A DNA stretch of 64,000 bases from Veillonella absiana (lineage in GTDB: Bacteria; Bacillota; Negativicutes; Veillonellales; Veillonellaceae), in NCBI RefSeq assembly GCF_032970905.1, contig NZ_JAWJZA010000001.1; one strand, 5' to 3'. Positions within the stretch are counted from its first letter, which is position 1, and the number at the start of each line of letters is the position of its first letter. A program made the position numbers and the translations under genes. Shown here one piece after another: positions 35,984-44,767 of the stretch. A model generated the notes under the pieces. That model searched no databases, was not told the DNA's origin, and saw nothing but the letters and a program-made list of their open reading frames with translations.

Positions 35984-38173
35984 TTATCCTTTTTTAACAG
36001 GTGCGAATTTAGCCATTACTACGCGTAGGCCTTGGGTTGGGAATTCAATGGATAATTTCATAGCTGCCCCTTCACCAGTTACGGCTACAACCTTACCATT
36101 GCCCCATTTGCTATGTACCGCCGTATCGCCTACTTGCCATTGTTCGATTGTTTCATTACGCACAATTGGTTTTGTCACAGGTCGACTCATAACGGACATA
36201 TGCTGAGGCACATGACGTTTTACATCTTCTGGCACCTTTCGTTTAGCCCGTAATTCCTCTACCAATTCCTCTGGAATTTCATCAAGGAAACGTGATGGTA
36301 AATACCCACTAGTGCGACCAAATACAGTACGCGTTGTGGCATTGGAAATAAATAATTCCTTTTCAGCACGCGTAATACCTACATAGGCCAAACGACGTTC
36401 TTCCTCTACCTCTTCAGGATTTAATAAGGTACGACTGTGTGGGAATAGACCTTCCTCTAAACCGCCGAGGAATACGATAGGAAATTCTAGCCCTTTTGCG
36501 GCATGCAAGGTCATCAATGTTACTTTAGAGTCCTCTTGTTCAAAGGAATCCACATCATTGACAAGGGCTACTTGTTCAAGGAAATCTTCAACAGTTCCCG
36601 TTGGATTTACGTCGATAAAGTCCTTCGCCACAGATAATAACTCACCAATATTCTCAGCGCGAGCTTGATCTTGTGGATCCGTACTTTCCTCCAATAAGGC
36701 CAAATAACCAGTACGATCAAGAATGGCCTCTAATAAATCCAGTACATTTTTCTCTTCCATCTCGGCTACGAGAGTAAAGATTAAAATACCGAACTCTTCT
36801 AGTTTTTCTTTTGTTTTTCCTTTCACAGAATCCACTAAATGAAGTTGTGTTAGCGTCATAAACAAGGAGGTACCATTTTCACGTGCATAATCTTGCAATT
36901 TAGACACTGTAGTCGCACCAATACTGCGTTTTGGCACATTGATAATACGTAACAAACTCAAATCATCAAAGGGATTATAGAGAACGCGTAAATAGGCAAT
37001 AACGTCCTTGATTTCTTTACGATCGTAGAACTTTGTGCCCCCTACCATTGTGTACGGCACAGCCCGTTTAATGAGCGCTTCTTCGAGCACACGAGATTGC
37101 GCATTGGTACGATATAAAATGGCCATATCACCGTATGGCACATCGTGAATATCATGTTTCTTCACAATGGTATCACCGATGAAAGCTGCTTCTTCGTGTT
37201 CAGATTGGGCTGTAAAATGTTGAATCTTAGCACCGTCTACCTTGTCGGTCCACAAATTCTTTTCTGGACGCCCTTCATTATTGTCGATGACGGCATTAGC
37301 TGCATCTAGAATAATTTTTGTAGAACGATAGTTTTGTTCCAATTTAATAGATGTACAGTTTGGATAATCCTTTTCAAAGTCAAGGATATTTTGAATATCC
37401 GCACCACGCCATGCATAGATACTTTGGTCAGCATCACCAACGACACAAATATTTTTCCAATGAGCTGCCAATAAACGAGCCAATAAATATTGCGCATGGT
37501 TCGTATCTTGATATTCATCAATCATAACATAACGAAAACGTTTGCTATATTTTTCTAACACATCCCCATGAGATTGTAATAATTTTACCGCTACCAAGAG
37601 TAAATCATCAAAATCTAAAGCATTATTTTTCCGTAATTCCCGTTCATAATAGGTGTACACGTCGGCCACTTTGGAATGGTAAAAGTCCTTTGGATTTCTA
37701 GCGTATTCAGAGGCAAACTGTAAATTATTTTTCGCTTCTGAAATAGCTGACATCATAGCCCCAACTGGATAGTATTTGTCATCTAAATTCAACGCTTTTA
37801 GCGCAGCTTTAATGACTTGTTGAGAGTCAGATGTATCATAAATAGTAAAGTTACTATTATAACCAAGGTAATTATTTAATTCAAAACGTAAAAACTTCGC
37901 ACAGAAGGAATGGAATGTGCTGAGCCAAATTCTATCCGCTACACTGCCAACGAGCCCTTCTACACGACTCTTCATTTCCTTTGCCGCTTTGTTCGTAAAC
38001 GTAATGGCAAGGATTTCATAAGGATTGACACCTTGTGCCAACAAGTAGGCAATACGCACCGTTAGCACCTTTGTTTTACCAGATCCAGCGCCCGCTAGAA
38101 TCAATAAAGGACCATCCGTTGTTTGTACGGCCTGTTGTTGTTCTCGATTCAATCCATCTAATAGTTGATTCAT
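35984..38173 (-). CDS. pcrA: ATP-dependent 3'-5' DNA helicase PcrA (UvrD/Rep type)
   Basis: A superfamily 1A helicase for repair and replication restart. The 729-residue protein shows Q-motif LNREQQQAV, Walker A AGAGSGKT, motif II (VMIDEYQDTN), motif III (GDADQSIYAWRGAD) and motif VI (VGITRAEKEL). A C-terminal Tudor-like RNA-polymerase-binding region (VGDTAVHSKWGNGKV) ends the protein. The ATG at 38173 with GGAG upstream is preferred; an in-frame start at 38239 reads through the ppaC terminator. It is followed 4 nt later by ligA, a conserved pairing. Confidence 0.97.
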   Translation of the reverse strand: MNQLLDGLNREQQQAVQTTDGPLLILAGAGSGKTKVLTVRIAYLLAQGVNPYEILAITFTNKAAKEMKSRVEGLVGSVADRIWLSTFHSFCAKFLRFELNNYLGYNSNFTIYDTSDSQQVIKAALKALNLDDKYYPVGAMMSAISEAKNNLQFASEYARNPKDFYHSKVADVYTYYERELRKNNALDFDDLLLVAVKLLQSHGDVLEKYSKRFRYVMIDEYQDTNHAQYLLARLLAAHWKNICVVGDADQSIYAWRGADIQNILDFEKDYPNCTSIKLEQNYRSTKIILDAANAVIDNNEGRPEKNLWTDKVDGAKIQHFTAQSEHEEAAFIGDTIVKKHDIHDVPYGDMAILYRTNAQSRVLEEALIKRAVPYTMVGGTKFYDRKEIKDVIAYLRVLYNPFDDLSLLRIINVPKRSIGATTVSKLQDYARENGTSLFMTLTQLHLVDSVKGKTKEKLEEFGILIFTLVAEMEEKNVLDLLEAILDRTGYLALLEESTDPQDQARAENIGELLSVAKDFIDVNPTGTVEDFLEQVALVNDVDSFEQEDSKVTLMTLHAAKGLEFPIVFLGGLEEGLFPHSRTLLNPEEVEEERRLAYVGITRAEKELFISNATTRTVFGRTSGYLPSRFLDEIPEELVEELRAKRKVPEDVKRHVPQHMSVMSRPVTKPIVRNETIEQWQVGDTAVHSKWGNGKVVAVTGEGAAMKLSIEFPTQGLRVVMAKFAPVKKG

Positions 38174-38202
38174 ATGTGTCTCCAATGGGTGTGTAAACAA
38201 CA

Positions 38203-38225
38203 AAAACGTTGCAGAGCAACGTTTT
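38203..38225 (-). terminator. Rho-independent terminator of ppaC
   Basis: AAAACGTTGC (38203-38212) pairs with GCAACGTTTT (38216-38225), followed by UUUUU on the minus strand. It lies 17 nt after the ppaC stop. Confidence 0.88.
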
Positions 38226-38242
38226 GTCGTGAAATACATGTA

Positions 38243-39184
38243 TTATTTCATAGCTCCTAAAATTGGAGGAACGATTTGTTTTTTACGAGACATAGTGTTT
38301 TCCAAGAATACACCATTATCTTTTACTTCTGTATTGAAAGCTTTTGATACGACTGCATCAGCATCACCGCTATATAACAAGTCAGTGCTTTCTTTCAAAA
38401 TATTAGTAATCATAATATAAGATGCGGCATAGTTATTGCTAGAGCGAAGTGCCTCTAAGGCAGCTACTAATTCATCACGTTTAGCCAACAACTCTGTTGT
38501 ATCCATAACAGAGATTTGACCGATGGAAATAGTTTGACCAGCTTCGGAGAATTCTTTCATATCTGTCCGAACGATTTGATCATTAGTCAAGTCGGATACG
38601 TCTGCACCAGCTTTTAACATGTCTAAACCATAGGATTCAATATCTACACCAGCGATAGGCGCTAATTTTTCAGCAGTAGCCTTGTCCTTAGGTGTACATG
38701 TTGGGGAACGGAACAATACTGTATCAGAGATAATTGCAGATAACATCAAACCAGCAATAGTTTGTGGAATCTCTTGATTGTTATCAAAGTACATGTTCGC
38801 CACGATTGTACTAGAGCAACCAACTGGTTCCATATGAATGTATACAGGCCCATCAGTTTCAAAATCTCCAATACGATGATGATCAACCACCCCTACTACG
38901 TTCATAGATTTGTATCCATCAATAATTTGCTTGGATTCATTATGGTCAATTAAAAACAAGTCACCACCATTAGGAGCAAATGTTTCCCAATTTTCAACAA
39001 TTTGTGGATGTGCTACATTAAAATGATTCAATATAAACGTAGTTTCCTTATTGGCACTACCTGCACATACTGGTGTAGCTGATGTGCCCATTTGAGTTTT
39101 GAAATTAGCAAATGCAATAGCGGAGCAAATAGAGTCTGTATCTGGGCTTTTGTGACCAGATACATAAAGAGTTTGTTCACTCAT
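38243..39184 (-). CDS. ppaC: Manganese-dependent (family II) inorganic pyrophosphatase
   Basis: Hydrolyses pyrophosphate to phosphate, pulling biosynthetic reactions forward. It is a 313-residue DHH-superfamily enzyme. Metal ligands are visible in SGHKSPDTDSI (His and two Asp), DLFLIDHNE and VVDHHRIGDF. The C-terminal DHHA2-type domain includes the substrate-binding SRKKQIVPP segment. At this length it lacks the CBS/DRTGG regulatory insert found in some clostridial forms. GAGGTGA precedes the ATG. Confidence 0.96.
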   Translation of the reverse strand: MSEQTLYVSGHKSPDTDSICSAIAFANFKTQMGTSATPVCAGSANKETTFILNHFNVAHPQIVENWETFAPNGGDLFLIDHNESKQIIDGYKSMNVVGVVDHHRIGDFETDGPVYIHMEPVGCSSTIVANMYFDNNQEIPQTIAGLMLSAIISDTVLFRSPTCTPKDKATAEKLAPIAGVDIESYGLDMLKAGADVSDLTNDQIVRTDMKEFSEAGQTISIGQISVMDTTELLAKRDELVAALEALRSSNNYAASYIMITNILKESTDLLYSGDADAVVSKAFNTEVKDNGVFLENTMSRKKQIVPPILGAMK

Positions 39185-39215
39185 AGTATCACCTCATACT
39201 TATATATAATTAATG

Positions 39216-42200
39216 TTAATGTTTTTTCTTGCGTAAATCTTTGATATCACTGAAGCCCAATTTTTCAATCAAAATGAAGAGCATTGGGATTACGAAGATA
39301 CCAAACAATGTAGCTGTAGTCATACCTGCTGCTACTGTGATACCCATGGATACACGAGCACCTGCGCCGGCACCTGTGGATACTGCCAATGGCAATACGC
39401 CTAGGATAAATGCAAAGGATGTCATCAAGATTGGACGTAAACGGATTTTAGATGCTTCAATAGCTGCATCAACAATATCCATGCCACGTTCGTCAACACG
39501 AATCTTCGCGTACTCGATAATCAAGATTGCATTTTTCGCGGCCAAACCAATCAATGTTAAAAGACCGATTTGCATGTAAATATCATTTGCTAAATTATAG
39601 CTACCTGTTAGGTTCAACAAGTACGGTACTAATGCGGCACCAATTAAACCAGATGGTACGGAGAACAATACGGCAAATGGTACTTTCCAAGATTCATACA
39701 ACGCCGCTAAAATCAAGAATACAAAGGCTAAACCAAAGCCGAGGATAACCACTGTTTGTGTACCAGCCTTAATTTCTTCACGAGCCTGACCAGAGAAGTC
39801 ATATGTATAACCTTGCGGTAATGTTTTAGCAACTTCTTGTAATGCATTAATAGCATCACCAGAAGAATAACCACTCGCCTCTGCACCACCGATTTGAACT
39901 GCCATCGCATTATCAAAACGAGTGATAGTAGATGGAGAACCAGTTTTATTCTCTATAATATAGTTTGCTACCGAAACAGATTGACCTGCACTATTGGTAA
40001 CATAGAGCATATTTAAATTATTAGTATTTTGACGGAATTTTTCATCCGCTTGTACTACTACCTTGTAGTTTTTACCATATTCAGTAAAGTCATTAACTTG
40101 AATACTACCGTAGAAGCCTTGCAATGTTGTAAAGATATCAGAAATCGCTACACCATCTTGAGCTGCTTTTTCACGGTTTATATCGAATTTTAATGTAGGT
40201 GTACTATTATCAAATGTTGTATAAATAGAACCAATAGCAGGGTTTTTACGAGCTTCTGCCATGAATTCATTCGCCCGTTCCATCATAGTAGTAGTATCAT
40301 CGCCAGCTTTATTGATGAGATACATTGTGAAACCACCTGTATTACCAAGACCTGGAATAGAAGGCGGATTCAAAGCAATTACAGTAGCCTCCGGTACGCC
40401 CTGAGCTGCAAAGCCGAAGGTTTTACCAATTTTAGTATTAATATCTTGACCTTTACCAGTCCGTTGATCCCAATCTGTTAAGGATGCAAAAATAGCACCA
40501 GCACTAGATTTTTGTCCACCTCCAAGAAGATCAAAACCAGCAACTGTAAATACGGTTTCCATATCTTCGTCTTTTTCTAAGAAGCGAGCGATATTTTGGA
40601 GAGTTGCATTTGTGCGATTTAAAGTTGCCCCTGGTGGTTCATTTACCGCCACCATATAGTAACCACTATCCTCTGCTGGTACGAAAGCAGATGGTAGGCT
40701 AACCATAATAACCCCACCTACACCAGCAAATACTAGCAAAGCAATAATAGTTAAATATAGTTTATGGGATAATTTAGCCAATTGGAATCCATACCAATCA
40801 CTAAAGCGTTCCAAATAGTAATTAAACTTGTTTAATCCGCGATGAATAAAGTTTTCATGTTCATTAGGCGCGTGTGGTTTTAACATTGTTGCGCATAATG
40901 CTGGTGTTAATATCAAGGCCACAATAGCAGAAATAACAACTGATACGGCAATTGTCAAGGCAAACTGCTTATACAAAATACCGGTCATACCACCCATGAA
41001 GGCAACTGGTACGAATACGGCAGACAATACAAAGGCGATCCCAATTACTGGGCCTTGTACATTTTCCATAGCTTTAATGGCTGCTTCTTTTGGATGTAAA
41101 CCATTAAATTTCAATTCATATTCAACGGCCTCTACTACTACGATAGCATCATCGACGACAAGCCCAATGGCCAATACCATAGCGAATAATGTCAATGTAT
41201 TGATCGAGAAGTCAAGAACCGTAAAGGCTGCAAATGTACCAAGCAAGGATACTGGAACAGCAATCATAGGAATGATTGTGGAGCGCCAGGATTGCAAGAA
41301 GACATATACAACGACTAATACCAATAACAATGCTTCTACGAATGTATGAATAACTTCATTAATAGAAGCACGTACAAATTTAGTATTATCTACAACTACT
41401 TTATATGTTAGATCTGGAGGGAATGAAGCAGATTGTTCTTCTAGAATTTTTTCTACATTTTCAATCGTTTGTAGGGCATTCGCATCATTTTGTAATGAGA
41501 TAGCAAAACCAGCAACGTCCAGCCCCTCTTGTTGGGAGTCAAAGCTATAAGACTCAGCGCCTATACCAATATCAGATGTGACATCTCGTAAATGAAGAAC
41601 TGTACCATTAGATGTGGTCAAGGAGATATTACCAAATTCCTCAGCTGTTGTTAAACGCCCCTTAATGGTAATTGGGTATTGGAAGGCTTGCTTACCATTC
41701 GTTGGGTTTGCACCAACAGTACCGGCAGCTGCTTGAAGGTTTTGCGCCCTAATAGCACTCGTTACTTGACTCATTGTAACGCCCAGTTTTGCCATTTTAG
41801 CTGGATCCAACCATACACGCATGGCATAATCAGAACCAAACTCTTGTACAGAACCAACACCTTTAACAGATTTAATAGGATCCATTAGGTAGTTAGTACC
41901 ATAGTTTTTCAAGAATGTTTTATCATATGTACCATTCGGAGAGTTCAAGGAAAAAATCAATGCCATATCACCAGAGGACTTTGTGGTTGTTACACCAACC
42001 TGTTGTACCTCAGATGGCAAAGATGCTACAGCTTGTTGTACACGGTTTTGAGTATTAACCGTATCCATATCTGCATCTGTGCCTTGATTAAATTGTACTG
42101 TCAAAGAATATGTACCATTACTTGTACTTGTAGAAGACATATAGTCCATGTCTTGAACCCCAATAATTTGGGTTTCAATAACGGATGCTACTGTATCATT

Positions 42201-42371
42201 TACAACCTGTGCAGTCGCGCCAGTATAATGAGCACTTACACGCACCGTTGGTGGTGAAATTTGTGGGTATCGGGCAATTGGTAGATTAACCATAGCCAAA
42301 ATACCGACCATCGTAATAACAATAGCGATTACGATGGCAAATATTGGGCGATTAATAAAGAATTTTGACAC
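39216..42371 (-). CDS. RND multidrug efflux permease (HAE1/AcrB type)
   Basis: A proton-driven inner-membrane pump that exports drugs and other amphiphiles through a tripartite channel. The 1051-residue protein has the usual twelve helices and two large periplasmic loops. The helix-4 proton-relay pair appears in GLVVDDAIVVVEAVE, and the N-terminus FFINRPIFAIVIAIVITMVG matches the family. The start is GTG at 42371 with AGGAGG 7 nt upstream. It follows the adaptor gene with 11 bp between. No outer-membrane factor gene is adjacent, so a channel encoded elsewhere must be used. Confidence 0.95.
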   Translation of the reverse strand: MSKFFINRPIFAIVIAIVITMVGILAMVNLPIARYPQISPPTVRVSAHYTGATAQVVNDTVASVIETQIIGVQDMDYMSSTSTSNGTYSLTVQFNQGTDADMDTVNTQNRVQQAVASLPSEVQQVGVTTTKSSGDMALIFSLNSPNGTYDKTFLKNYGTNYLMDPIKSVKGVGSVQEFGSDYAMRVWLDPAKMAKLGVTMSQVTSAIRAQNLQAAAGTVGANPTNGKQAFQYPITIKGRLTTAEEFGNISLTTSNGTVLHLRDVTSDIGIGAESYSFDSQQEGLDVAGFAISLQNDANALQTIENVEKILEEQSASFPPDLTYKVVVDNTKFVRASINEVIHTFVEALLLVLVVVYVFLQSWRSTIIPMIAVPVSLLGTFAAFTVLDFSINTLTLFAMVLAIGLVVDDAIVVVEAVEYELKFNGLHPKEAAIKAMENVQGPVIGIAFVLSAVFVPVAFMGGMTGILYKQFALTIAVSVVISAIVALILTPALCATMLKPHAPNEHENFIHRGLNKFNYYLERFSDWYGFQLAKLSHKLYLTIIALLVFAGVGGVIMVSLPSAFVPAEDSGYYMVAVNEPPGATLNRTNATLQNIARFLEKDEDMETVFTVAGFDLLGGGQKSSAGAIFASLTDWDQRTGKGQDINTKIGKTFGFAAQGVPEATVIALNPPSIPGLGNTGGFTMYLINKAGDDTTTMMERANEFMAEARKNPAIGSIYTTFDNSTPTLKFDINREKAAQDGVAISDIFTTLQGFYGSIQVNDFTEYGKNYKVVVQADEKFRQNTNNLNMLYVTNSAGQSVSVANYIIENKTGSPSTITRFDNAMAVQIGGAEASGYSSGDAINALQEVAKTLPQGYTYDFSGQAREEIKAGTQTVVILGFGLAFVFLILAALYESWKVPFAVLFSVPSGLIGAALVPYLLNLTGSYNLANDIYMQIGLLTLIGLAAKNAILIIEYAKIRVDERGMDIVDAAIEASKIRLRPILMTSFAFILGVLPLAVSTGAGAGARVSMGITVAAGMTTATLFGIFVIPMLFILIEKLGFSDIKDLRKKKH

Positions 42372-42382
42372 TTGTGCGCCTC

Positions 42383-43513
42383 CTATTTACTAGATTCAAC
42401 TTGTTCTTTAGTTAATAATGTAGCTTTTACAGTCACACCATTTTTAACTTTTGTTAAGCCATCAACAACAATTTCGTCGCCAGCTTTCAAGCCAGATTTA
42501 ATAATAGTATAGCCACCAGTTGTACCTGCAAGTTCAACTGCAGTTTGTGTTACCTTACCATCAGCACCAATCACATAGATAAAGTTTTTATCCATAACTT
42601 GTAGAATAGCTTTAGATGGAACTAGAATTGCATTTTTAACAGTAGCCCCAGAGGTAGTTACAGTAGCAAACATATTTGGCAATAATAAATGATCTGGATT
42701 AGCGAAGGATGCTTTCAAAATCAATTTACCGGTACCACTGTCAAGACTTTTAGCAGCTTGTACAATGCTACCTTCATAAGCATATGTGGAACCATCAGCT
42801 AGTTGTAATTGCACTCCACCATTACCTGTAGAATCAGTAGCACGTTCTGTCATGAATTGTAAATATTCAGGTTCTGTCATACTGAATTCAACAATGACAG
42901 GGTCAATGGAATCGATTGTTACCAATGTTGTAGAACCAGCTGTTACATAGGTGCCCAAATCGATGTCATCCATTTCCAACGTTCCGGAATATGGTGCATA
43001 GATGATGGTATCACTCAAATTATCTTGTGCAATTTTTACAGCAGCTTCATAAGCCTCTAATGTAGCAGCGTTTTGTTGTACTGTGCTTGCTTGTGTATCA
43101 TAAGTTTGACGAGCAATGGCATCTTGTTCAGATAGAATTTGATAACGTTTCAAATCCACTTGTGCATTTTGTAAATTAGCACGGGAACTTGCTGCTGTCG
43201 CTTCTGCATTTGCTAAATTTGCTTCGTATTGGCGAGAGTCAATACGGTACAATGGTTGACCTGCAATTACTTGTTCGCCACCTTGTACATATTTTTCCAC
43301 TACATAGCCAGACACACGAGCATGAACCGCTACACTATTTTCAGCCTTAATAGTGCCACTGAAAGATTGTTTAATCGCTGTATCACTAGCATTTACTTTG
43401 TAAGCATTAACAGCTACATTCGTTGATTGTTGTGCCGCCTCTTTACCACAACCTGCTACCATGACGGCTGATAGAACCAGAGCTGCTAACATACTAGAAT
43501 AACGAAACTTCAT
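42383..43513 (-). CDS. RND efflux periplasmic adaptor lipoprotein (AcrA/MexA type)
   Basis: Links the RND pump to an outer-membrane channel. The 376-residue protein has a lipoprotein signal peptide with lipobox VAGC (C22 as lipid anchor). A lipoyl half-motif follows (HARVSGYVVEKYVQGGEQVIAGQPLYRID), then an alpha-helical hairpin (about 90-165). The second lipoyl half, a beta-barrel and a membrane-proximal domain complete it. GAGGAG precedes the ATG. It is a likely Lgt client and is co-transcribed with the pump. Confidence 0.94.
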   Translation of the reverse strand: MKFRYSSMLAALVLSAVMVAGCGKEAAQQSTNVAVNAYKVNASDTAIKQSFSGTIKAENSVAVHARVSGYVVEKYVQGGEQVIAGQPLYRIDSRQYEANLANAEATAASSRANLQNAQVDLKRYQILSEQDAIARQTYDTQASTVQQNAATLEAYEAAVKIAQDNLSDTIIYAPYSGTLEMDDIDLGTYVTAGSTTLVTIDSIDPVIVEFSMTEPEYLQFMTERATDSTGNGGVQLQLADGSTYAYEGSIVQAAKSLDSGTGKLILKASFANPDHLLLPNMFATVTTSGATVKNAILVPSKAILQVMDKNFIYVIGADGKVTQTAVELAGTTGGYTIIKSGLKAGDEIVVDGLTKVKNGVTVKATLLTKEQVESSK

Positions 43514-43606
43514 TATACATACTCCTCTCGAGCAAAAAAGAAGAAATATTTATATCCCAAAAGATATTAATTCCAAAGATTTCAATTTCATAATAATCCT
43601 CATAAT

Positions 43607-43635
43607 ATTTTACTTAAATTTCTTCGAATAGTCAA
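43607..43635 (-). promoter_or_regulatory. Promoter of the RND adaptor-pump unit
   Basis: Minus-strand TTGACT (43630-43635) and TAAAAT (43607-43612) are 17 bp apart, about 95 bp upstream of the adaptor start. No regulator gene is adjacent. The remaining spacer up to the ssrA terminator holds no gene. Confidence 0.6.
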
Positions 43636-43765
43636 GAATTTCCGGCCACCTCGACAATTAAAAAGTGAGATTTTACCTATATCCATAAGCATCAATTGCA
43701 TACAATTTTTTAGCATGAGTGTACACACTTTTTCTAAAAAGTCAATACAATTTAATTCAATAAGT

Positions 43766-43792
43766 AAAAAACGGCAGAAATATCTGCCGTTT
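43766..43792 (-). terminator. Rho-independent terminator of ssrA
   Basis: AAACGGCAGA (43769-43778) pairs with TCTGCCGTTT (43783-43792). A run of U follows on the minus strand, 13 nt past the mature tmRNA end. Confidence 0.88.
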
Positions 43793-43804
43793 GCATATGC
43801 TATG

Positions 43805-44147
43805 TGGTGGAGACGAGGGGAGTCGAACCCCTGTCCAAAAGTGGTGCCATATAAATCTCTCCGAGTGCAGTCAATGATTTAAGATCTCAAGTTCCTATCG
43901 CTCACCGACAAACTACAGAACTCCAGTTCATAAAGTCTCGCCTAATTTATATGAACAACTAAATTAAGCCAGCCCGTTGTTTGACGTTCATTCCCTCTCC
44001 ACGGGCGAGAGAGAGATGAACGTAGCTTATGCAGCTAATGCAAAATTTTCTTCTGCGTTTAAATGTTTTCCCACCGTTTAACGGCCTCATGGAACGCCGA
44101 CTCGCTATCTATACCACACGCACCCCTGTCGAAACCATTACGTCCCC
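43805..44147 (-). ncRNA. ssrA: Transfer-messenger RNA (tmRNA)
   Basis: Rescues stalled ribosomes and tags their products for proteolysis. The 5' end GGGGACG (44141-44147) pairs with CGTCTCC before the 3' CCA (43805-43807), forming the tRNA-like acceptor. The conserved 5' segment continues with TAATGGTTTCGACAGGGG. The resume frame reads GCA GAA GAA AAT TTT GCA TTA GCT GCA TAA, giving a tag ending AEENFALAA. Total length is about 343 nt. The partner gene smpB lies immediately upstream, and rnr, which degrades tagged mRNAs, precedes smpB. Confidence 0.96.
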
Positions 44148-44166
44148 GAGTTGCTTTGTAAACTTA

Positions 44167-44196
44167 ATTATACGATTATACTTTATGAATTGTCAA
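44167..44196 (-). promoter_or_regulatory. Promoter of ssrA
   Basis: Minus-strand TTGACA (44191-44196) and TATAAT (44167-44172) are 18 bp apart. Transcription would begin a few bases before the mature 5' end at 44147, which RNase P would trim. Confidence 0.8.
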
Positions 44197-44285
44197 ATTT
44201 TATTGTTCAGACTTATGCAAATTTCGCAATCACACCAACAAAAGAATATATAGATACTGATGTTTCTCGACAATGAAAAACACAC

Positions 44286-44756
44286 TCAGTATTTCTGTTG
44301 TTCTTTTAAACGTTTTTCTATGTCACGTTTTGCATCCCGTTCTGCCATATCTTGACGTTTATCGTATAATTTCTTACCGGTTACAAGACCTACTGTTACC
44401 TTCACATACCCACGGCTAAAGTGAAAGTTCAAAGGGATTAAAGAGAATCCCTTCTCTTTCACCTGCCCCAACAACTTGTGAATTTCAGCTTTATGCATCA
44501 AAAGCTTACGAGTTCGTTCTGGCTCATGATTAAAGCGATTCCCCTGTTCATAAGGACTAATATGCACTTGATATAGTAAAAGTTCGCCATTTTCAATACG
44601 ACAAAAACTATCCTTTAAGTTCAATTTACCTTGTCGTATCGATTTAATTTCAGTCCCTGTTAAAGCGATACCCGCCTCATAGGTTTCATGAATATTAAAA
44701 TCGTGGCGCGCTTTTCGATTGTCTGCTATGAGAGAATTAGATTTCTTTTCTGTCAT
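44286..44756 (-). CDS. smpB: SsrA-binding protein SmpB
   Basis: Binds the tRNA-like domain of tmRNA and delivers it to stalled ribosomes. The 156-residue protein shows NRKARHDFNIHETYEAGI near the start, GTEIKSIRQGKLNLKDSF, and a C-terminal basic tail (DKRQDMAERDAKRDIEKRL) that senses the empty mRNA channel. GAGGTAA precedes the ATG. It is flanked by rnr and ssrA, the usual trans-translation cluster. Confidence 0.97.
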   Translation of the reverse strand: MTEKKSNSLIADNRKARHDFNIHETYEAGIALTGTEIKSIRQGKLNLKDSFCRIENGELLLYQVHISPYEQGNRFNHEPERTRKLLMHKAEIHKLLGQVKEKGFSLIPLNFHFSRGYVKVTVGLVTGKKLYDKRQDMAERDAKRDIEKRLKEQQKY

Positions 44757-44767
44757 ATATTACCTCA

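Noticed and set aside
44029..44253. Plus-strand open frame over the ssrA region
   Set aside because: It lies over the tmRNA gene, whose ends, tag frame and promoter are clear on the minus strand.
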